Shown piece by piece: positions 33,275-43,027 of a stretch of DNA of 61,280 bases (positions within the stretch are counted from its first letter, which is position 1; each line of letters begins with the position of its first letter). The stretch covers positions 1 through 61,280 of the forward strand of contig JAFEBU010000051.1 in NCBI GenBank assembly GCA_018242505.1. The letters run 5' to 3'. Position numbers and translations under genes: made by a program. Below the pieces are notes generated by a model that was given only the letters and a program-made list of their open reading frames with translations, was not told the DNA's origin and did no database searches. This DNA is from Pseudomonadota bacterium. GTDB lineage: Bacteria > Pseudomonadota > Alphaproteobacteria > Reyranellales > Reyranellaceae.

Positions 33275-34033
33275 ATGCGTCTGAAAGACAAAACTGCCCT
33301 GATCACCGGCGCCGCCAGCGGTATGGGAGCGGCCACCGCCCGTCTGTTCGCGCGAGAGGGTGCCCGGGTCGTGTTCGTTGCCGACCAGCTCGAACGCGAG
33401 GGCATGGCAATCGTCTCCGAGATCGAAAGGGCTGGCGGCAAGGCCGTCTTCCTGCGGCTCGACGTCACGCAGGAGGACCAGTGGCGGGCGGCCATCGCCA
33501 AGGTCGAGCAGGCTGCCGGTGGATTGGACGTGCTGGTGAACAATGCCGGCATCAGCGGCTCGGCCGAACAGGACCTTTACGATACGGCGGCCTGGGAGCG
33601 CCTGATGGGGGTCAATGCCACCGGCGTCTTCCTCGGCATGAAGCACGGCATTGCCGCCATGAAGAAAACCGGGCGCGGCGGATCGGTCATCAACCTATCA
33701 TCGATCTCGGGCCTGGTCGGGCAGGGTTATATCCACGTCGGCTACAATGCGTCCAAAGGCGCCGTCCGGCTGATCACCAAGGCGGGGGCGGCCCAGCATG
33801 GCAAGGATCGCATTCGCGTGAACTCGGTCCATCCTGGCCTGATGCCGCCGATGCGCACCTCCGGTCGCACCGCCGATCCCGAGATGCGGGCGAAGACCTT
33901 GAAAGGCGTCCCGCTCGGCCGTGCGGGAGAGGTCGACGAGGTGGCCTATGCCATCCTGTTCCTCGCCTCCGACGAGTCGTCATACGTGACGGGAGCCGAG
34001 CTGGCGGTGGACGGCGGCTGGACGGCCGTCTGA
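33275..34033 (+). CDS. short-chain dehydrogenase/reductase (classical SDR)
   Basis: 252 residues, classical SDR: TGAASGMG nucleotide motif, LDVT, NNAGISG, catalytic Ser in NLSSISG, YNASKGA (Tyr-x3-Lys), and the C-terminal YVTGAELAVDGGW. ATG 33275 has GAGGAGG upstream. It is divergent from the ABC operon across about 210 bases. The substrate is unknown. Confidence 0.9.
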   Translation: MRLKDKTALITGAASGMGAATARLFAREGARVVFVADQLEREGMAIVSEIERAGGKAVFLRLDVTQEDQWRAAIAKVEQAAGGLDVLVNNAGISGSAEQDLYDTAAWERLMGVNATGVFLGMKHGIAAMKKTGRGGSVINLSSISGLVGQGYIHVGYNASKGAVRLITKAGAAQHGKDRIRVNSVHPGLMPPMRTSGRTADPEMRAKTLKGVPLGRAGEVDEVAYAILFLASDESSYVTGAELAVDGGWTAV

Positions 34034-34096
34034 CGACGATCGCGCAGCGACAAGGTGGCTCTTCCCCCGCAGACGGCCACATACCATAGTCGAACC

Positions 34097-34486
34097 ATGG
34101 ATCGCAGTTGCTCTCCGTCGGGCTGGCGCGCCTCGGCTTTGGCCATGGCGCTGTTTGCGATCACCCTCAACTTCCTGCAGCCGCTCGCCCATGCCGCACT
34201 GATGCGCGACGGGCCGGCGTCGAGGGCCCTCTGGGGCTCCATCTGCAGCGCCGCCGTCGCCGATCCAGACAACAGCGACAAGAGTTCCAAGCCGACGACG
34301 GTGGACACGCACAGCTGCTGCCTCGGTCTCGCCCATGCGGTCGCCTTCGTGCCGCCACCGACTGCATTCATTGTCGTTGCCCCGGCGAGTACGGCCACGT
34401 CCGTCCTGCCAGCGTCAGACCAACCTATCACCGCAGGCATTCGCGACGGTCCCGGTCAACCACGAGCTCCCCCCTTCCTCGTCTGA
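34097..34486 (+). CDS. DUF2946-like small secreted protein
   Basis: 129 residues. A hydrophobic N-terminal segment (WRASALAMALFAITLNFLQPLAHAA) is followed by a short CS...CCLGLAHA pattern and a Pro-rich tail. This resembles DUF2946 proteins, which are commonly encoded just before TonB receptors and copper proteins. It precedes the TonB receptor by about 60 bases and is probably the first gene of that operon. Function unknown; Cys and His residues hint at metal binding. Confidence 0.55.
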   Translation: MDRSCSPSGWRASALAMALFAITLNFLQPLAHAALMRDGPASRALWGSICSAAVADPDNSDKSSKPTTVDTHSCCLGLAHAVAFVPPPTAFIVVAPASTATSVLPASDQPITAGIRDGPGQPRAPPFLV

Positions 34487-34546
34487 CACTTGAAGTCGCA
34501 GCACCCGCTGAGTGCTGCGATCGCCTGTCATTCGAGGAGAACTTCC

Positions 34547-36754
34547 ATGCCATCCATCCGTGCGGCGACTGTCGCCGCCTTTACGGGCTTTGCCGTGGTC
34601 CCGGCGCTCGCAAATGCACAAGTGGGACCATCCGAGCTACCTGCCGCCGGTCCGGCGAATTCTCAGGTGAATCAGGTGAATTCGCAGCCCCAGGAGGTGC
34701 TCCCGCCGGTGACCGTGAGCGCCGCACGCGGTTCAGACATTGAAAAGCTCGATGTCAGCACGACCGTCCTGTCGCGCCAGCAGATCCAGGCGATGCCGGA
34801 AACCGGACTCGACCAGATTGTGAACAGGATTCCCGGTGTCTGGACCCTCACGGTGCCCACCGGCCAACTCCACCCCACCGGGCAGCCCTTCAACATCCGC
34901 GGCTTCGGTTCGAGCACAACGATCAACACGCTGGTGATGGTAGACGGCGTGCCGATCAACGACCCCTACTTCCGTACCGTCGACTGGAGCGTCGTCTCCA
35001 AGGACTCGATCGACCGCATCGAGGTCATTCGCGGCGGTGGAGCGACCAGTCTGTGGGGTAACATGGCGATGGGTGGCGTCATCAATATCATCACCCGGCA
35101 GCCCCGCCGCACCGGCGTGTCTCTGGATGCCAACTACGGCAGCTACGACACGCTCAATACCGATGCGAACGGCTCTGTCGTGTTCAACGACCGGCTCAAG
35201 GTCGGGCTGGATTACAGCCATCGGCACAGCGCCGGCTACAACCTGACGCCACCGCAGTACCGCAACGCCAACCTGGTGGCGACTGCCTCCAAGGCGGACA
35301 ACGTCACGTTCTCGACGTTCCTCACGCCCAACGACAATCTCTCGCTCTTCGCCAAGGCCTACTACCATCAGGCCTACGAGGACGGGTTGGTATGGTCATT
35401 GGCGCACAATCAATGGTCCAGCTATCGGCTGCTGCTGGGCGGCAGCTACAAGCTCGACGCGAAATCGGCCATCAATTTCAGCAGTTGGGTTGGAGGCGGC
35501 GTGTTCGGCACCATCAACGCCGCCAGTGGCTCCTATACCCTGAACAATATCGGCGCGCTCAACCAGTTCGTCAGCCAGATCGAGACCGCTCCCAACAACA
35601 ACCAGGGTGGCTCGATCTTCTATCAGCTCGATACCGAGCACATCAAAGACGTGAAAATCGGCATCGACTTCCGCCGCATCCAGGTCACCGACAACATCAA
35701 CCTGTTCGCCAGCGCCACGTCAGCCCCCTCGATCTTCGTCAATCGCGGCGAGCATCGCCTCGAGGGCGTGTTCGCGCAGGGCACGTGGCGGCCCACCAGC
35801 CTCCCGCTCGACATCACCGTCGGGTTGCGCGGTGACTTCTACCAGGCAGTGAATGCCAGCCAGTTCGTTGCAAATTCGGGCACGACCAACCTCATTCCCG
35901 ATTCGAGTGCCGCCAGCTTCGATCCGCGCATCGGCTTCAAGTACTACGTGACCGACGAACTGGTGCTGCGTGGCGCCGCCTATCGGAACTTTTCCGCGCC
36001 GGGCATGAACCAGATGTATCGCAGCTTCGCCGCCGGCACGAGCTTCACCACCACCAACCCGGACCTGAAGCCGATGACCAATACCGGCGAGGAGGTCGGC
36101 TTCGACTTCAACTGGCGAAAAGTCAACTTGTCGGCGACCTTCTTCAACAACGACCTGGAGAACTTCATCGACTTCGTGAAGGTCTGCAACGCCAGCGCCA
36201 CCTGCTCGGCACCCTTCATCGCTGCAGCGGGCCTCGGTCCGGCATTCACGACGGTGAACCAGTACAACAACGTGGGCAGCGCCAATTTCCGCGGCTTCGA
36301 GATCATCGCCGGATGGCAGGTGCTGCCCGAACTGAGGCTCAACGCCGACTTCGTCAGGACCATGGCCCGGCTCACGAGCTCCAATTTCCCGGTACTCGAA
36401 TTGACGGGCGTGCAACTGGGCCAGGTTCCAGACTGGATGCTGAATATCGGGGCCGAATGGCGCCCGCTTCCGGAGCTTGCGCTCAACGTCAACCTGAAGT
36501 CGTTTCCCGCTTATTGGAACGATACCGGCCACACGCAGCTGAATGACGGTGCGACACTGGTCGATCTCGGCGCCTCTTACACGATCCGGAGGGGAGTCGA
36601 GATCTACGGGCTCGTGCAGAACCTCCTGAACACCCAATACCTGGCACAAGGTTTCACGCTCACGTCGTTCCAGGGATCGGCTGTCAATCCGAGCGCCATT
36701 CCTACGCTTGGCATGCCACTCACGATCGCCGCCGGCCTCAGAGCCTCGTTCTGA
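34547..36754 (+). CDS. TonB-dependent outer-membrane receptor
   Basis: 735 residues: cleavable signal (AATVAAFTGFAVVPALANAQ), a plug domain (LPPVTVSAARG, LDQIVNRIPGV, FNIRGFGSSTTINTLVMVDGVPIND, SIDRIEVIRGGGATSLWGNMAMGGVINIITRQ) and a 22-strand barrel ending in AAGLRASF with the C-terminal Phe. ATG 34547 has GAGGAG upstream. The downstream genes (thioredoxin and PCu(A)C chaperone) point to copper or a copper chelate as ligand, but vitamin B12- or siderophore-type ligands are not excluded by sequence. Confidence 0.9.
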   Translation: MPSIRAATVAAFTGFAVVPALANAQVGPSELPAAGPANSQVNQVNSQPQEVLPPVTVSAARGSDIEKLDVSTTVLSRQQIQAMPETGLDQIVNRIPGVWTLTVPTGQLHPTGQPFNIRGFGSSTTINTLVMVDGVPINDPYFRTVDWSVVSKDSIDRIEVIRGGGATSLWGNMAMGGVINIITRQPRRTGVSLDANYGSYDTLNTDANGSVVFNDRLKVGLDYSHRHSAGYNLTPPQYRNANLVATASKADNVTFSTFLTPNDNLSLFAKAYYHQAYEDGLVWSLAHNQWSSYRLLLGGSYKLDAKSAINFSSWVGGGVFGTINAASGSYTLNNIGALNQFVSQIETAPNNNQGGSIFYQLDTEHIKDVKIGIDFRRIQVTDNINLFASATSAPSIFVNRGEHRLEGVFAQGTWRPTSLPLDITVGLRGDFYQAVNASQFVANSGTTNLIPDSSAASFDPRIGFKYYVTDELVLRGAAYRNFSAPGMNQMYRSFAAGTSFTTTNPDLKPMTNTGEEVGFDFNWRKVNLSATFFNNDLENFIDFVKVCNASATCSAPFIAAAGLGPAFTTVNQYNNVGSANFRGFEIIAGWQVLPELRLNADFVRTMARLTSSNFPVLELTGVQLGQVPDWMLNIGAEWRPLPELALNVNLKSFPAYWNDTGHTQLNDGATLVDLGASYTIRRGVEIYGLVQNLLNTQYLAQGFTLTSFQGSAVNPSAIPTLGMPLTIAAGLRASF

Positions 36755-36782
36755 TGGCGGCCACAGACCGAAGGAGATGACG

Positions 36783-37970
36783 ATGCACCGATCCCTCCTC
36801 TTTGCTCTTGCAAGCTTCACGCTGTCCCACATCGGCAGCGCGCAGGCGCACGATCATGCCATGACCGGCGCCCACGAGGCCTTTACCGCTACGCCCGCCG
36901 TTGCACCGGATGGCACTCTGTGGCTGGCGCGAACCGAAGCCGATCGCGTCGTGGTGGCGAAATCGACTGACCGTGGCAAGACCTTCACCGCTCCCGTTTC
37001 CGTGACGCCTGGGCCGCTCGACGTCGATTGGGGACCGGACTCGCGACCGCAAATCGCGGTCGATCCTGCCGGCCACCTCATCGTCACCTATGCGGTCTTC
37101 AAGGACAAACGCTTCAACGGCCGTGTCTATTATACGCGTTCGACTGATGACGGCGCCTCGTTTGCACCGCCACGACCGATCACGACCGACGAGACAAGCC
37201 AGCGCTTCCAGGCCGTGGCGATCGATCCGAAGGGTAAGCTGTTTGCCGCTTGGCTCGATAAACGGAACGCCGCTTCCGCCATCGCCGCCGGCAAACCTTA
37301 TTCCGGCGCCGCACTTGCCTATGCCTGGTCGAATGACGACGGCGTGACTTTTGCCGACGCGAAGATTGCAGTCGACAACACCTGCGAATGCTGCCGGATC
37401 AGCGTTGCGTTCGCCGGTCACGGCCGGCCGGCGGTCCTGTTCCGCAACATCTTCGCAGGCTCGGTCCGCGATCACGCAGTGGTTACTTTCAAAAATCCAA
37501 CCACGCCGGGGCCGCTGCGCCGCGTAAGTGTCGACGATTGGAAGATCGAGGCCTGTCCGCACCAAGGGCCGAGCCTCGCCATCGCGCCCGACGGTTCCTA
37601 CCACGCCGCCTGGTTCACTGATGGCGCCGCGCGACAGGGCCTGTTCTATGCTCGCGCGGACAACGCCGATGCGCCGTTCAGCGCGCCACGCGCCCTCTCC
37701 TCGCCGGAGCGTCAGCCGGCGCGGCCCTATCTGCTGGCCAACGGCAACGCGCTGCACCTGGTGTGGAAAGAGTTCGATGGCAATCGCACACACGTCCTCT
37801 GGGAAGTCTCGCACGACAGCGGCCGAAGCTGGAGTGCGCCGCGGACCGTCGCCGACACCGACGATGCCTCAGACCATCCTTTGCTCGTCGGTTATAAGAA
37901 CCGCACTTATTTGTCCTGGCTCACCAAAAGCGAAGGCTATCGATTGATACCGCTGGAGACCACGCCATGA
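36783..37970 (+). CDS. secreted Asp-box (BNR/sialidase-like) repeat protein with CECC motif
   Basis: 395 residues with a signal peptide (LLFALASFTLSHIGSAQA). At least four Asp-box repeats are visible (STDRGKTF, STDDGASF, SNDDGVTF, SHDSGRSW), so it forms a beta-propeller like sialidases. The catalytic Arg triad and Tyr/Glu pair of true sialidases are not evident. Residues 201-204 are CECC and the mature N-terminus is HDHAM, both good copper-ligand candidates. ATG 36783 is preferred to 36777 because of spacing from AAGGAG. The stop overlaps the next start (ATGA). Confidence 0.75.
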   Translation: MHRSLLFALASFTLSHIGSAQAHDHAMTGAHEAFTATPAVAPDGTLWLARTEADRVVVAKSTDRGKTFTAPVSVTPGPLDVDWGPDSRPQIAVDPAGHLIVTYAVFKDKRFNGRVYYTRSTDDGASFAPPRPITTDETSQRFQAVAIDPKGKLFAAWLDKRNAASAIAAGKPYSGAALAYAWSNDDGVTFADAKIAVDNTCECCRISVAFAGHGRPAVLFRNIFAGSVRDHAVVTFKNPTTPGPLRRVSVDDWKIEACPHQGPSLAIAPDGSYHAAWFTDGAARQGLFYARADNADAPFSAPRALSSPERQPARPYLLANGNALHLVWKEFDGNRTHVLWEVSHDSGRSWSAPRTVADTDDASDHPLLVGYKNRTYLSWLTKSEGYRLIPLETTP

Positions 37971-38488
37971 GGGCCTCGATCCTTGCCGTCCTGACGGCAG
38001 GCTTCGTGAGCGCGGTCGGCCTCATCGCTCTCGGTTCCGCCCATGCGGCCGATCCGCTGCCGTTCGAACGCGGAAGCTGGGCGAAGCTACGGGTGGCTCA
38101 TGCCGGCCAGCCGACCGTGGTCCATTTCTGGGGCCTGACCTGCGGGCCCTGCCTGGTCGAGCTGCCAAACTGGGGAAAGCTGGCGGCCGAGCGCAAGGAC
38201 CTGATCCTGGTTCTGCTCGCGGCCGATCCCATGCCGCAGCGGCCCGACCAACTCGCTGCGACGCTTGACCGTGCCGGACTCGGGACGGTCGAAAGCTGGG
38301 CCTTCACCGATCGCTTCTACGAGCGGCTGCGCTACGAGATCGACCCGACCTGGGCCGGTGAGCTTCCCCGGACCGAGATGATCGGGCGCGACGGCACCGT
38401 CACCGTTCTGCGCGGCGTGGCCGACCTTGCGAAAGTACGTGCCTGGCTGGACGACCAGGCAACTTCCCAACTCCCATCGAAGAGGTGA
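37967..38488 (+). CDS. TlpA-like periplasmic thioredoxin
   Basis: 173 residues: signal peptide (VSAVGLIALGSAHA), then a thioredoxin fold with the redox motif C59-GP-C62 in FWGLTCGPCLVELP and the cis-Pro region GELPRTEMIG. Relatives reduce Cys ligands or act with copper chaperones in cytochrome oxidase assembly. It is coupled to the preceding gene by ATGA and followed four bases later by PCu(A)C. Confidence 0.85.
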   Translation: MRASILAVLTAGFVSAVGLIALGSAHAADPLPFERGSWAKLRVAHAGQPTVVHFWGLTCGPCLVELPNWGKLAAERKDLILVLLAADPMPQRPDQLAATLDRAGLGTVESWAFTDRFYERLRYEIDPTWAGELPRTEMIGRDGTVTVLRGVADLAKVRAWLDDQATSQLPSKR

Positions 38489-38492
38489 AAAG

Positions 38493-38966
38493 ATGATGAT
38501 GTCTCTCCGTCTGGCGCTCGCTTGCGCTCTCGTCACCCTCCTGCCAGTCGGCGCCTTCGCCCACGACTACAAGCTCGGCGCGCTCGAGATCAGCCAACCC
38601 TGGGCCCGCGCCACGGCACCGGCTGCCCCCGCTGGCGGCGGCTATCTCACCATTACCAACAAGGGCACGACGTCCGACCGTCTGATGTCGGTGCGCAGCC
38701 CCGCGGCCGACAAGGTCGAAGTCCACGAAATGAAGATGGACGGCAACATCATGCGTATGCGCGCCGTCGAGCATGGCCTCGAGATCGCGCCAGGCGCCAC
38801 CGTCAAGCTGGCGCCTGGCGGCTTTCATCTCATGATGATGGGCCTGAAGGGCCCGCTGAAGCAGGGCACGCGCGTGCCGCTCACGCTCACCTTCGAGAAG
38901 GCCGGCAGCATCGATGTCGAGCTCGCGGTCGGGGGAATGGGCGCCACCCAACCTCCTCAGGATTAG
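38493..38966 (+). CDS. PCu(A)C periplasmic copper chaperone
   Basis: 157 residues with a signal peptide ending AFAHDYKLG. The copper site is visible as His78-x10-Met89-x22-His112-x-Met114 (VHEMKM...MRMR...FHLMMMGLK), close to the family H-x10-M-x21-H-x-M pattern. PCu(A)C proteins deliver Cu(I) to the CuA or CuB centre of cytochrome oxidase. GAGGTGAAAAG precedes three consecutive ATGs; the first (38493) is used. It ends the copper-type operon. Confidence 0.92.
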   Translation: MMMSLRLALACALVTLLPVGAFAHDYKLGALEISQPWARATAPAAPAGGGYLTITNKGTTSDRLMSVRSPAADKVEVHEMKMDGNIMRMRAVEHGLEIAPGATVKLAPGGFHLMMMGLKGPLKQGTRVPLTLTFEKAGSIDVELAVGGMGATQPPQD

Positions 38967-38975
38967 TAGCTCGCG

Positions 38976-39362
38976 CTAGAAGAGCTGAAGCGCGATCATG
39001 ATCATGCCGATCACCGACACGAACCAGGCGAGCGTGCGCAGCCAGGGAATGCCGATCAGATAGATGATCGCGTGCGCAAGCCGCCCCCAGAAGAAGATCG
39101 CTGCACCCATGGCCGTGGCGGCATTGGCCTTGCCGGCCACGGCGGCGATCAGCACCAGGGCGGCAAACAGCACCAGGTTCTCGATCATGTTGAGGTGCGC
39201 GCGCCTGGCGCGACCCGCGAAGCCTGTCAGATCGGGCACGCTATCGCGGTTGCCGGCAAGGGCCGGCAGGCCGACCTGCCCCTGGGCAGCCATAGCCGCA
39301 ACGAGTACCTGGACGAATGCAAGGACGACAGAGAACAGCAGATACTTGAGATCTGGGCTCAT
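38976..39362 (-). CDS. MAPEG-family membrane protein
   Basis: 128 residues with four membrane helices and the bacterial MAPEG pattern GFAGRARRAHLNMIENLVLFAALVL and FFWGRLAHAIIYLIGIPWLRTLAW. Human relatives are glutathione-linked membrane enzymes; the bacterial function is unclear. It is convergent with the copper operon and lies 11 bases after upp on the same strand. Confidence 0.88.
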   Translation of the reverse strand: MSPDLKYLLFSVVLAFVQVLVAAMAAQGQVGLPALAGNRDSVPDLTGFAGRARRAHLNMIENLVLFAALVLIAAVAGKANAATAMGAAIFFWGRLAHAIIYLIGIPWLRTLAWFVSVIGMIMIALQLF

Positions 39363-39373
39363 GCGTTTCTCCC

Positions 39374-40012
39374 CTACCTCGTTCCAAACAGGCGGTCACC
39401 TGCGTCGCCGAGGCCCGGGACAATATACCCGTGATCGTTGAGTTTCGCATCGATGGCGGCAGTGAATACCAGGACATCGGGATGGACCTCGGCGAAGGTC
39501 CGCGCGCCCTGCTCGGAACCCAGGATGCAAATGAACTTGATGCGCTTGGCGCCCGACTCCTTCAGGCGATCGACCGCCGCGATCGCCGAGTGCGCAGTCG
39601 CCAGCATCGGATCGCAGACGATGACGTCACGGTCGGAGATGTCGCCAGGCGTGCGGAAGTAATACTCGACGGCCTGCAACGTGCGCGGGTCTCGATAGAG
39701 GCCGACATGGCCCATGCGCGCGAGCGGCATCAGGTCCAGCAAGCCTTCGGCAAGACCCAGCCCCGCACGCAGGATCGGCACGATCACCAGCTTTTTGCCG
39801 TCGAGCAGCGGCGCATCCGTCGCCTCGATCGGCGTCTCGATGTGCGTCTTCACCAGCGGCAGATCGCGCGTGGCGTCGTACCCCAGGAGCAAGCCCATCT
39901 CGCGCAGCAGCCGGCGGAAGTTGGCGCTGGAGGTCTCCTTGTCCCGCATCTTGGTGAGCTTGTGCTGCACCAGCGGATGGGACACGACATGGATCGAATG
40001 CGGCAACGACAT
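39374..40012 (-). CDS. upp: uracil phosphoribosyltransferase
   Basis: 212 residues, standard length. It shows [35 protein letters not shown], the PRPP loop [17 protein letters not shown], and the uracil-contacting [16 protein letters not shown]. It converts uracil plus PRPP to UMP. It is the third gene of a set with URC1-like and URC4 genes, so it probably feeds uracil into degradation (the URC6 role) rather than only salvage. Confidence 0.96.
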   Translation of the reverse strand: MSLPHSIHVVSHPLVQHKLTKMRDKETSSANFRRLLREMGLLLGYDATRDLPLVKTHIETPIEATDAPLLDGKKLVIVPILRAGLGLAEGLLDLMPLARMGHVGLYRDPRTLQAVEYYFRTPGDISDRDVIVCDPMLATAHSAIAAVDRLKESGAKRIKFICILGSEQGARTFAEVHPDVLVFTAAIDAKLNDHGYIVPGLGDAGDRLFGTR

Positions 40013-40026
40013 GTTCTCTCCCCACT

Positions 40027-41199
40027 TCAGAAAACGGTGCCGTCGCTTTCGACGGCGATCGGCGGCCCACCACCCTCACGGCGCTCTGCGGCAAGCCGGC
40101 GTCCTGCAAACCATGTGCCGGCCTCCAGCACCTTGACCAGCGGCAGGTGCGCGGCATCCATTCCCAGACGCAGCCGGACATGTGCGGCGATGCGATCGAG
40201 CAGCGCCACGGTCAGCGCCCGCCATTCGACGATCGGCTCGTCGCCCGGCGCGAAGCTCTCCTTCAGCAGAACCGATTGCTTGGGCCGCAGTGCCCCCGCG
40301 TCCACGAGCAGACCGCCATTGCGATATTCCGGCAAGCCGGTCAGCGCATCGAGCTCGACCACCTTGAGGCCCGCGTCCTCGATCGGCTCGACCAGAGAAT
40401 AGGACATCCATTGCGAGAGCTTGTGGAACGGCACAAGACCGATCGTCGGATGCCTCCATACATCGCCCAACGGCTGGCCGTCGAGCGAGAGCCGCGACGG
40501 CCAGATCGGCGACAGCTTGTCGAGCACGGCGGCGAGGACGGCGTCGGCTCTCACCTCGCCGTTCTCCTTCGCGATCACGTCGAACAGCGCACCAGGCCGG
40601 TCCAGGCCGATCCCACCCAGCTTGCGCAACAGCCCGGCACGGCCTTCGAGGCCGAGCAGCGGGTTGTGCGCCTTCACCTGGAAACCGAGTGCAATGTCCA
40701 TCGGCGTGAGCGCCGCCAGTCGCTCCGCGTCGACGCGCAACGGATCGCCCTTGGGATCGCGGCTGAAGGCGCCCGACGCGAACATATGGAAGCTCGCCAC
40801 ACCCAGCCCTTCCGAGCGGGCATAGGTCTCCCCCGTATCGGGTTCGCGAAAGGACCAGGCGGGGCCGGCGCCTGCATCGAGCAGCACCGAAACGATGGCG
40901 AGATCCATGCGCCGGCGTGCCACCTCGTCCTTGGACTGACCTGCAAGCCTTGCCGCGAGCGCGGACCAGCGATCATGTCCGCCCGCCTCGAAATGCCGCC
41001 AGCGAGAATGGAAAGGAACGGCCGCCGGGTTGACGAAGCGCTCATGCGTGACGGCGAGCGTTGCCTGAACGGCGGCTTCGAGCCCGTCGGCGTCGAGCGA
41101 GAACCACCGCGAGCGGCCGTCCTCGACATATTTCAGCACCTGCTCCGCCCGCTCGCGGATCGCGGCCGGGTTGCGGAGATAGCTCAACGAGTCGCTCAT
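40027..41199 (-). CDS. URC4/Urg3-family protein (DUF1688)
   Basis: 390 residues matching the URC4/urg3 family: [63 protein letters not shown], and [15 protein letters not shown] with [13 protein letters not shown]. Yeast URC4 is essential for uracil catabolism by the URC pathway. It lies between upp (14 bases downstream) and the URC1-like gene (58 bases upstream) in one minus-strand operon. The chemistry of the family is not firmly known to me. Confidence 0.88.
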   Translation of the reverse strand: MSDSLSYLRNPAAIRERAEQVLKYVEDGRSRWFSLDADGLEAAVQATLAVTHERFVNPAAVPFHSRWRHFEAGGHDRWSALAARLAGQSKDEVARRRMDLAIVSVLLDAGAGPAWSFREPDTGETYARSEGLGVASFHMFASGAFSRDPKGDPLRVDAERLAALTPMDIALGFQVKAHNPLLGLEGRAGLLRKLGGIGLDRPGALFDVIAKENGEVRADAVLAAVLDKLSPIWPSRLSLDGQPLGDVWRHPTIGLVPFHKLSQWMSYSLVEPIEDAGLKVVELDALTGLPEYRNGGLLVDAGALRPKQSVLLKESFAPGDEPIVEWRALTVALLDRIAAHVRLRLGMDAAHLPLVKVLEAGTWFAGRRLAAERREGGGPPIAVESDGTVF

Positions 41200-41257
41200 G
41201 CGGACCGCGGGCTTCCAGTTCGCCTCCTGAGCGGGCTGGCGGCCCGCTGTCCGAAGA

Positions 41258-42493
41258 TCATTCCGTCAACCTCCGCCCCTTGGCCTTGGCCAGATCCGCC
41301 ACGGCGGGCTTGCTGAGTGTGAAGTAGCCCGCGGCCTTCTTGGCATCCATCTCGACCAGTGCATCGGCCGGAATCAGTGAATCGGGGATCGGCACCTGCT
41401 CGACGATGTCGATGCCCTGCTGGCGCAAGGCGTCCGATTTCATGTTGCTCATGGAAGCAAAACGGTCGATCCGCGCGATGCCCAGCCAATGGAAGACGTC
41501 GGGCATCAATTCCTGGAAGCGCATGTCCTGCACGCCTGCCACGCATTCGGTGCGGTTGAAATATTGCGCCGCCGAATCGCCGCCGGGCTGCCGCTTGCGC
41601 GCATTGTAGACCAGGAACTTGGTAACCTCGCCCAGCGCCCGGCCTTCCTTGCGATTGTAGATCACAACGCCGACGCCGCCCTTCTGCGCCATCTCGATGC
41701 AAATCTCGATGCCGTGCGCGAGATAGGGCCGGCACGTGCAGATATCGGAGCCGAAGACGTCCGAGCCGTTGCACTCGTCATGGAGCCGGCAGGCGATCCT
41801 GGTTTCGGGCTTGCCGAGCTTGGTCACGTCGCCGAAGAAATAAATCGTCGAGCCGCCAATCGGCGGCAGGAAGAGCTCGAGGTCGGATCGCGTCACCAGC
41901 TCGGTGTACATGCCGCCCGTATGCTCGAACAAAGTACGGCGCAGGTCGGTCTCCTTGACGCCAAACCGCTCGGCGATGCCGGGCAGCCACCATACCGGCT
42001 CGACGGCCGCCTTGGTCACACGAACATCGCCATTCGGCATCAGCAGATCGTTGTCGGGCTTCAACCGTCCGGCCGCGATCGCGTCGCGAATCTCGGGCAT
42101 CTGTACGTGCGCCTTGGTGACGGCGATGGTGGGGCGGATGTCCCAGCCTGCCGCGAGCTTGTCGGCGAAGACCTCGGCCACCAAGTGGCCCCATGGATCG
42201 AGCGACACGATCTTCTTGGGATCGAACCAACTTTCGAACGGCCCGATCCGCTCGGCCGGCAAAGTATTGGTAAGGTCGGGGCGATGGCCGGGCTTCAGCT
42301 CGTGCGCCGCGATTGCGAGCGCGCGATAGATGCCGTAGCTGCCCGAATGCACGCCGATTGCATTGCGCTTGGCCGGGTCGGCGACGCTGCCGACCACGGG
42401 TCCGCGCAAGGCCGGATCGCGCGCGCCCCAGACCACCGGCGGGGCCGCCTGGCCGCCCTGCGAGGGGTGGGTATTCAGTCTGATGTGAGCCAT
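41258..42493 (-). CDS. URC1-type GTP cyclohydrolase II homologue
   Basis: 411 residues. The C-terminal half is GTP cyclohydrolase II-like: zinc Cys pattern HDECNGSDVFGSDICTCRPYL, YNRKEGRALGEVTKFLVYN with the conserved Arg. It has a long N-terminal part (about 200 residues) not found in RibA (THPSQGGQ, WGARDPALRGPVVGS, DPWGHLV). The catalytic loop reads GRALGE instead of GRGIGL, so riboflavin synthesis is unlikely. With URC4 and upp this is the URC1 position. ATG 42493 has CAGGAAAG upstream. Confidence 0.85.
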   Translation of the reverse strand: MAHIRLNTHPSQGGQAAPPVVWGARDPALRGPVVGSVADPAKRNAIGVHSGSYGIYRALAIAAHELKPGHRPDLTNTLPAERIGPFESWFDPKKIVSLDPWGHLVAEVFADKLAAGWDIRPTIAVTKAHVQMPEIRDAIAAGRLKPDNDLLMPNGDVRVTKAAVEPVWWLPGIAERFGVKETDLRRTLFEHTGGMYTELVTRSDLELFLPPIGGSTIYFFGDVTKLGKPETRIACRLHDECNGSDVFGSDICTCRPYLAHGIEICIEMAQKGGVGVVIYNRKEGRALGEVTKFLVYNARKRQPGGDSAAQYFNRTECVAGVQDMRFQELMPDVFHWLGIARIDRFASMSNMKSDALRQQGIDIVEQVPIPDSLIPADALVEMDAKKAAGYFTLSKPAVADLAKAKGRRLTE

Positions 42494-42618
42494 ATGCTTT
42501 CCTGATGCCAAAAGGCGGGAAAGCGAGGCATTCTAGTGCCTGTGAATAAAGAAGGGAAGAATGTCGCTAAGGCTCTCGAATTCAACGATGTTTGCGGCTC
42601 GAACAAAGGAGGAAAGCC

Positions 42619-43017
42619 ATGCCCGACAGCCATGCTACCGGCACCAAGCCCGAGATCGTGAACCATCTTGGGCCGAACTCCTTCAAGCCTGACGGCCTCA
42701 GGCCCTTCTTCGAATATCGCCCGCTCGGTCTCGACAAGCTGACCGGCGGCAAAGTGGGCGCGCATGTGATCCGCGCCAAGCCCGGAAAGCATGCCGATGC
42801 CCCGCGCCACACCCACGCGCTCAGCTTCCAGTTCGTCTATGTGCTGAAAGGCTGGGCGATCTTCGAGTACGAAGGTTACGGCGAGCATAAGATCGTGGCG
42901 GGCTCGACCGTCTACCAGCCACCGGGGATCAAGCACAAGGAGATCGCCCACTCCGACGATTTCGAGGTGCTGGAGATCACGATGCCGGCGGAATTCGAGA
43001 CCGCGACGGCCGATTGA
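42619..43017 (+). CDS. single-domain cupin protein
   Basis: 132 residues with a cupin core: APRHTHALSFQFVYVLKGWAIFEYEG (metal-binding His pair region) and VYQPPGIKHKEIAHS with the second His. A strong AAAGGAGG site precedes ATG 42619. It is divergent from the URC operon across about 125 bases, which must hold both promoters, so a linked function is possible. The substrate is unknown. Confidence 0.8.
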   Translation: MPDSHATGTKPEIVNHLGPNSFKPDGLRPFFEYRPLGLDKLTGGKVGAHVIRAKPGKHADAPRHTHALSFQFVYVLKGWAIFEYEGYGEHKIVAGSTVYQPPGIKHKEIAHSDDFEVLEITMPAEFETATAD

Positions 43018-43027
43018 CGCCCCGGCC

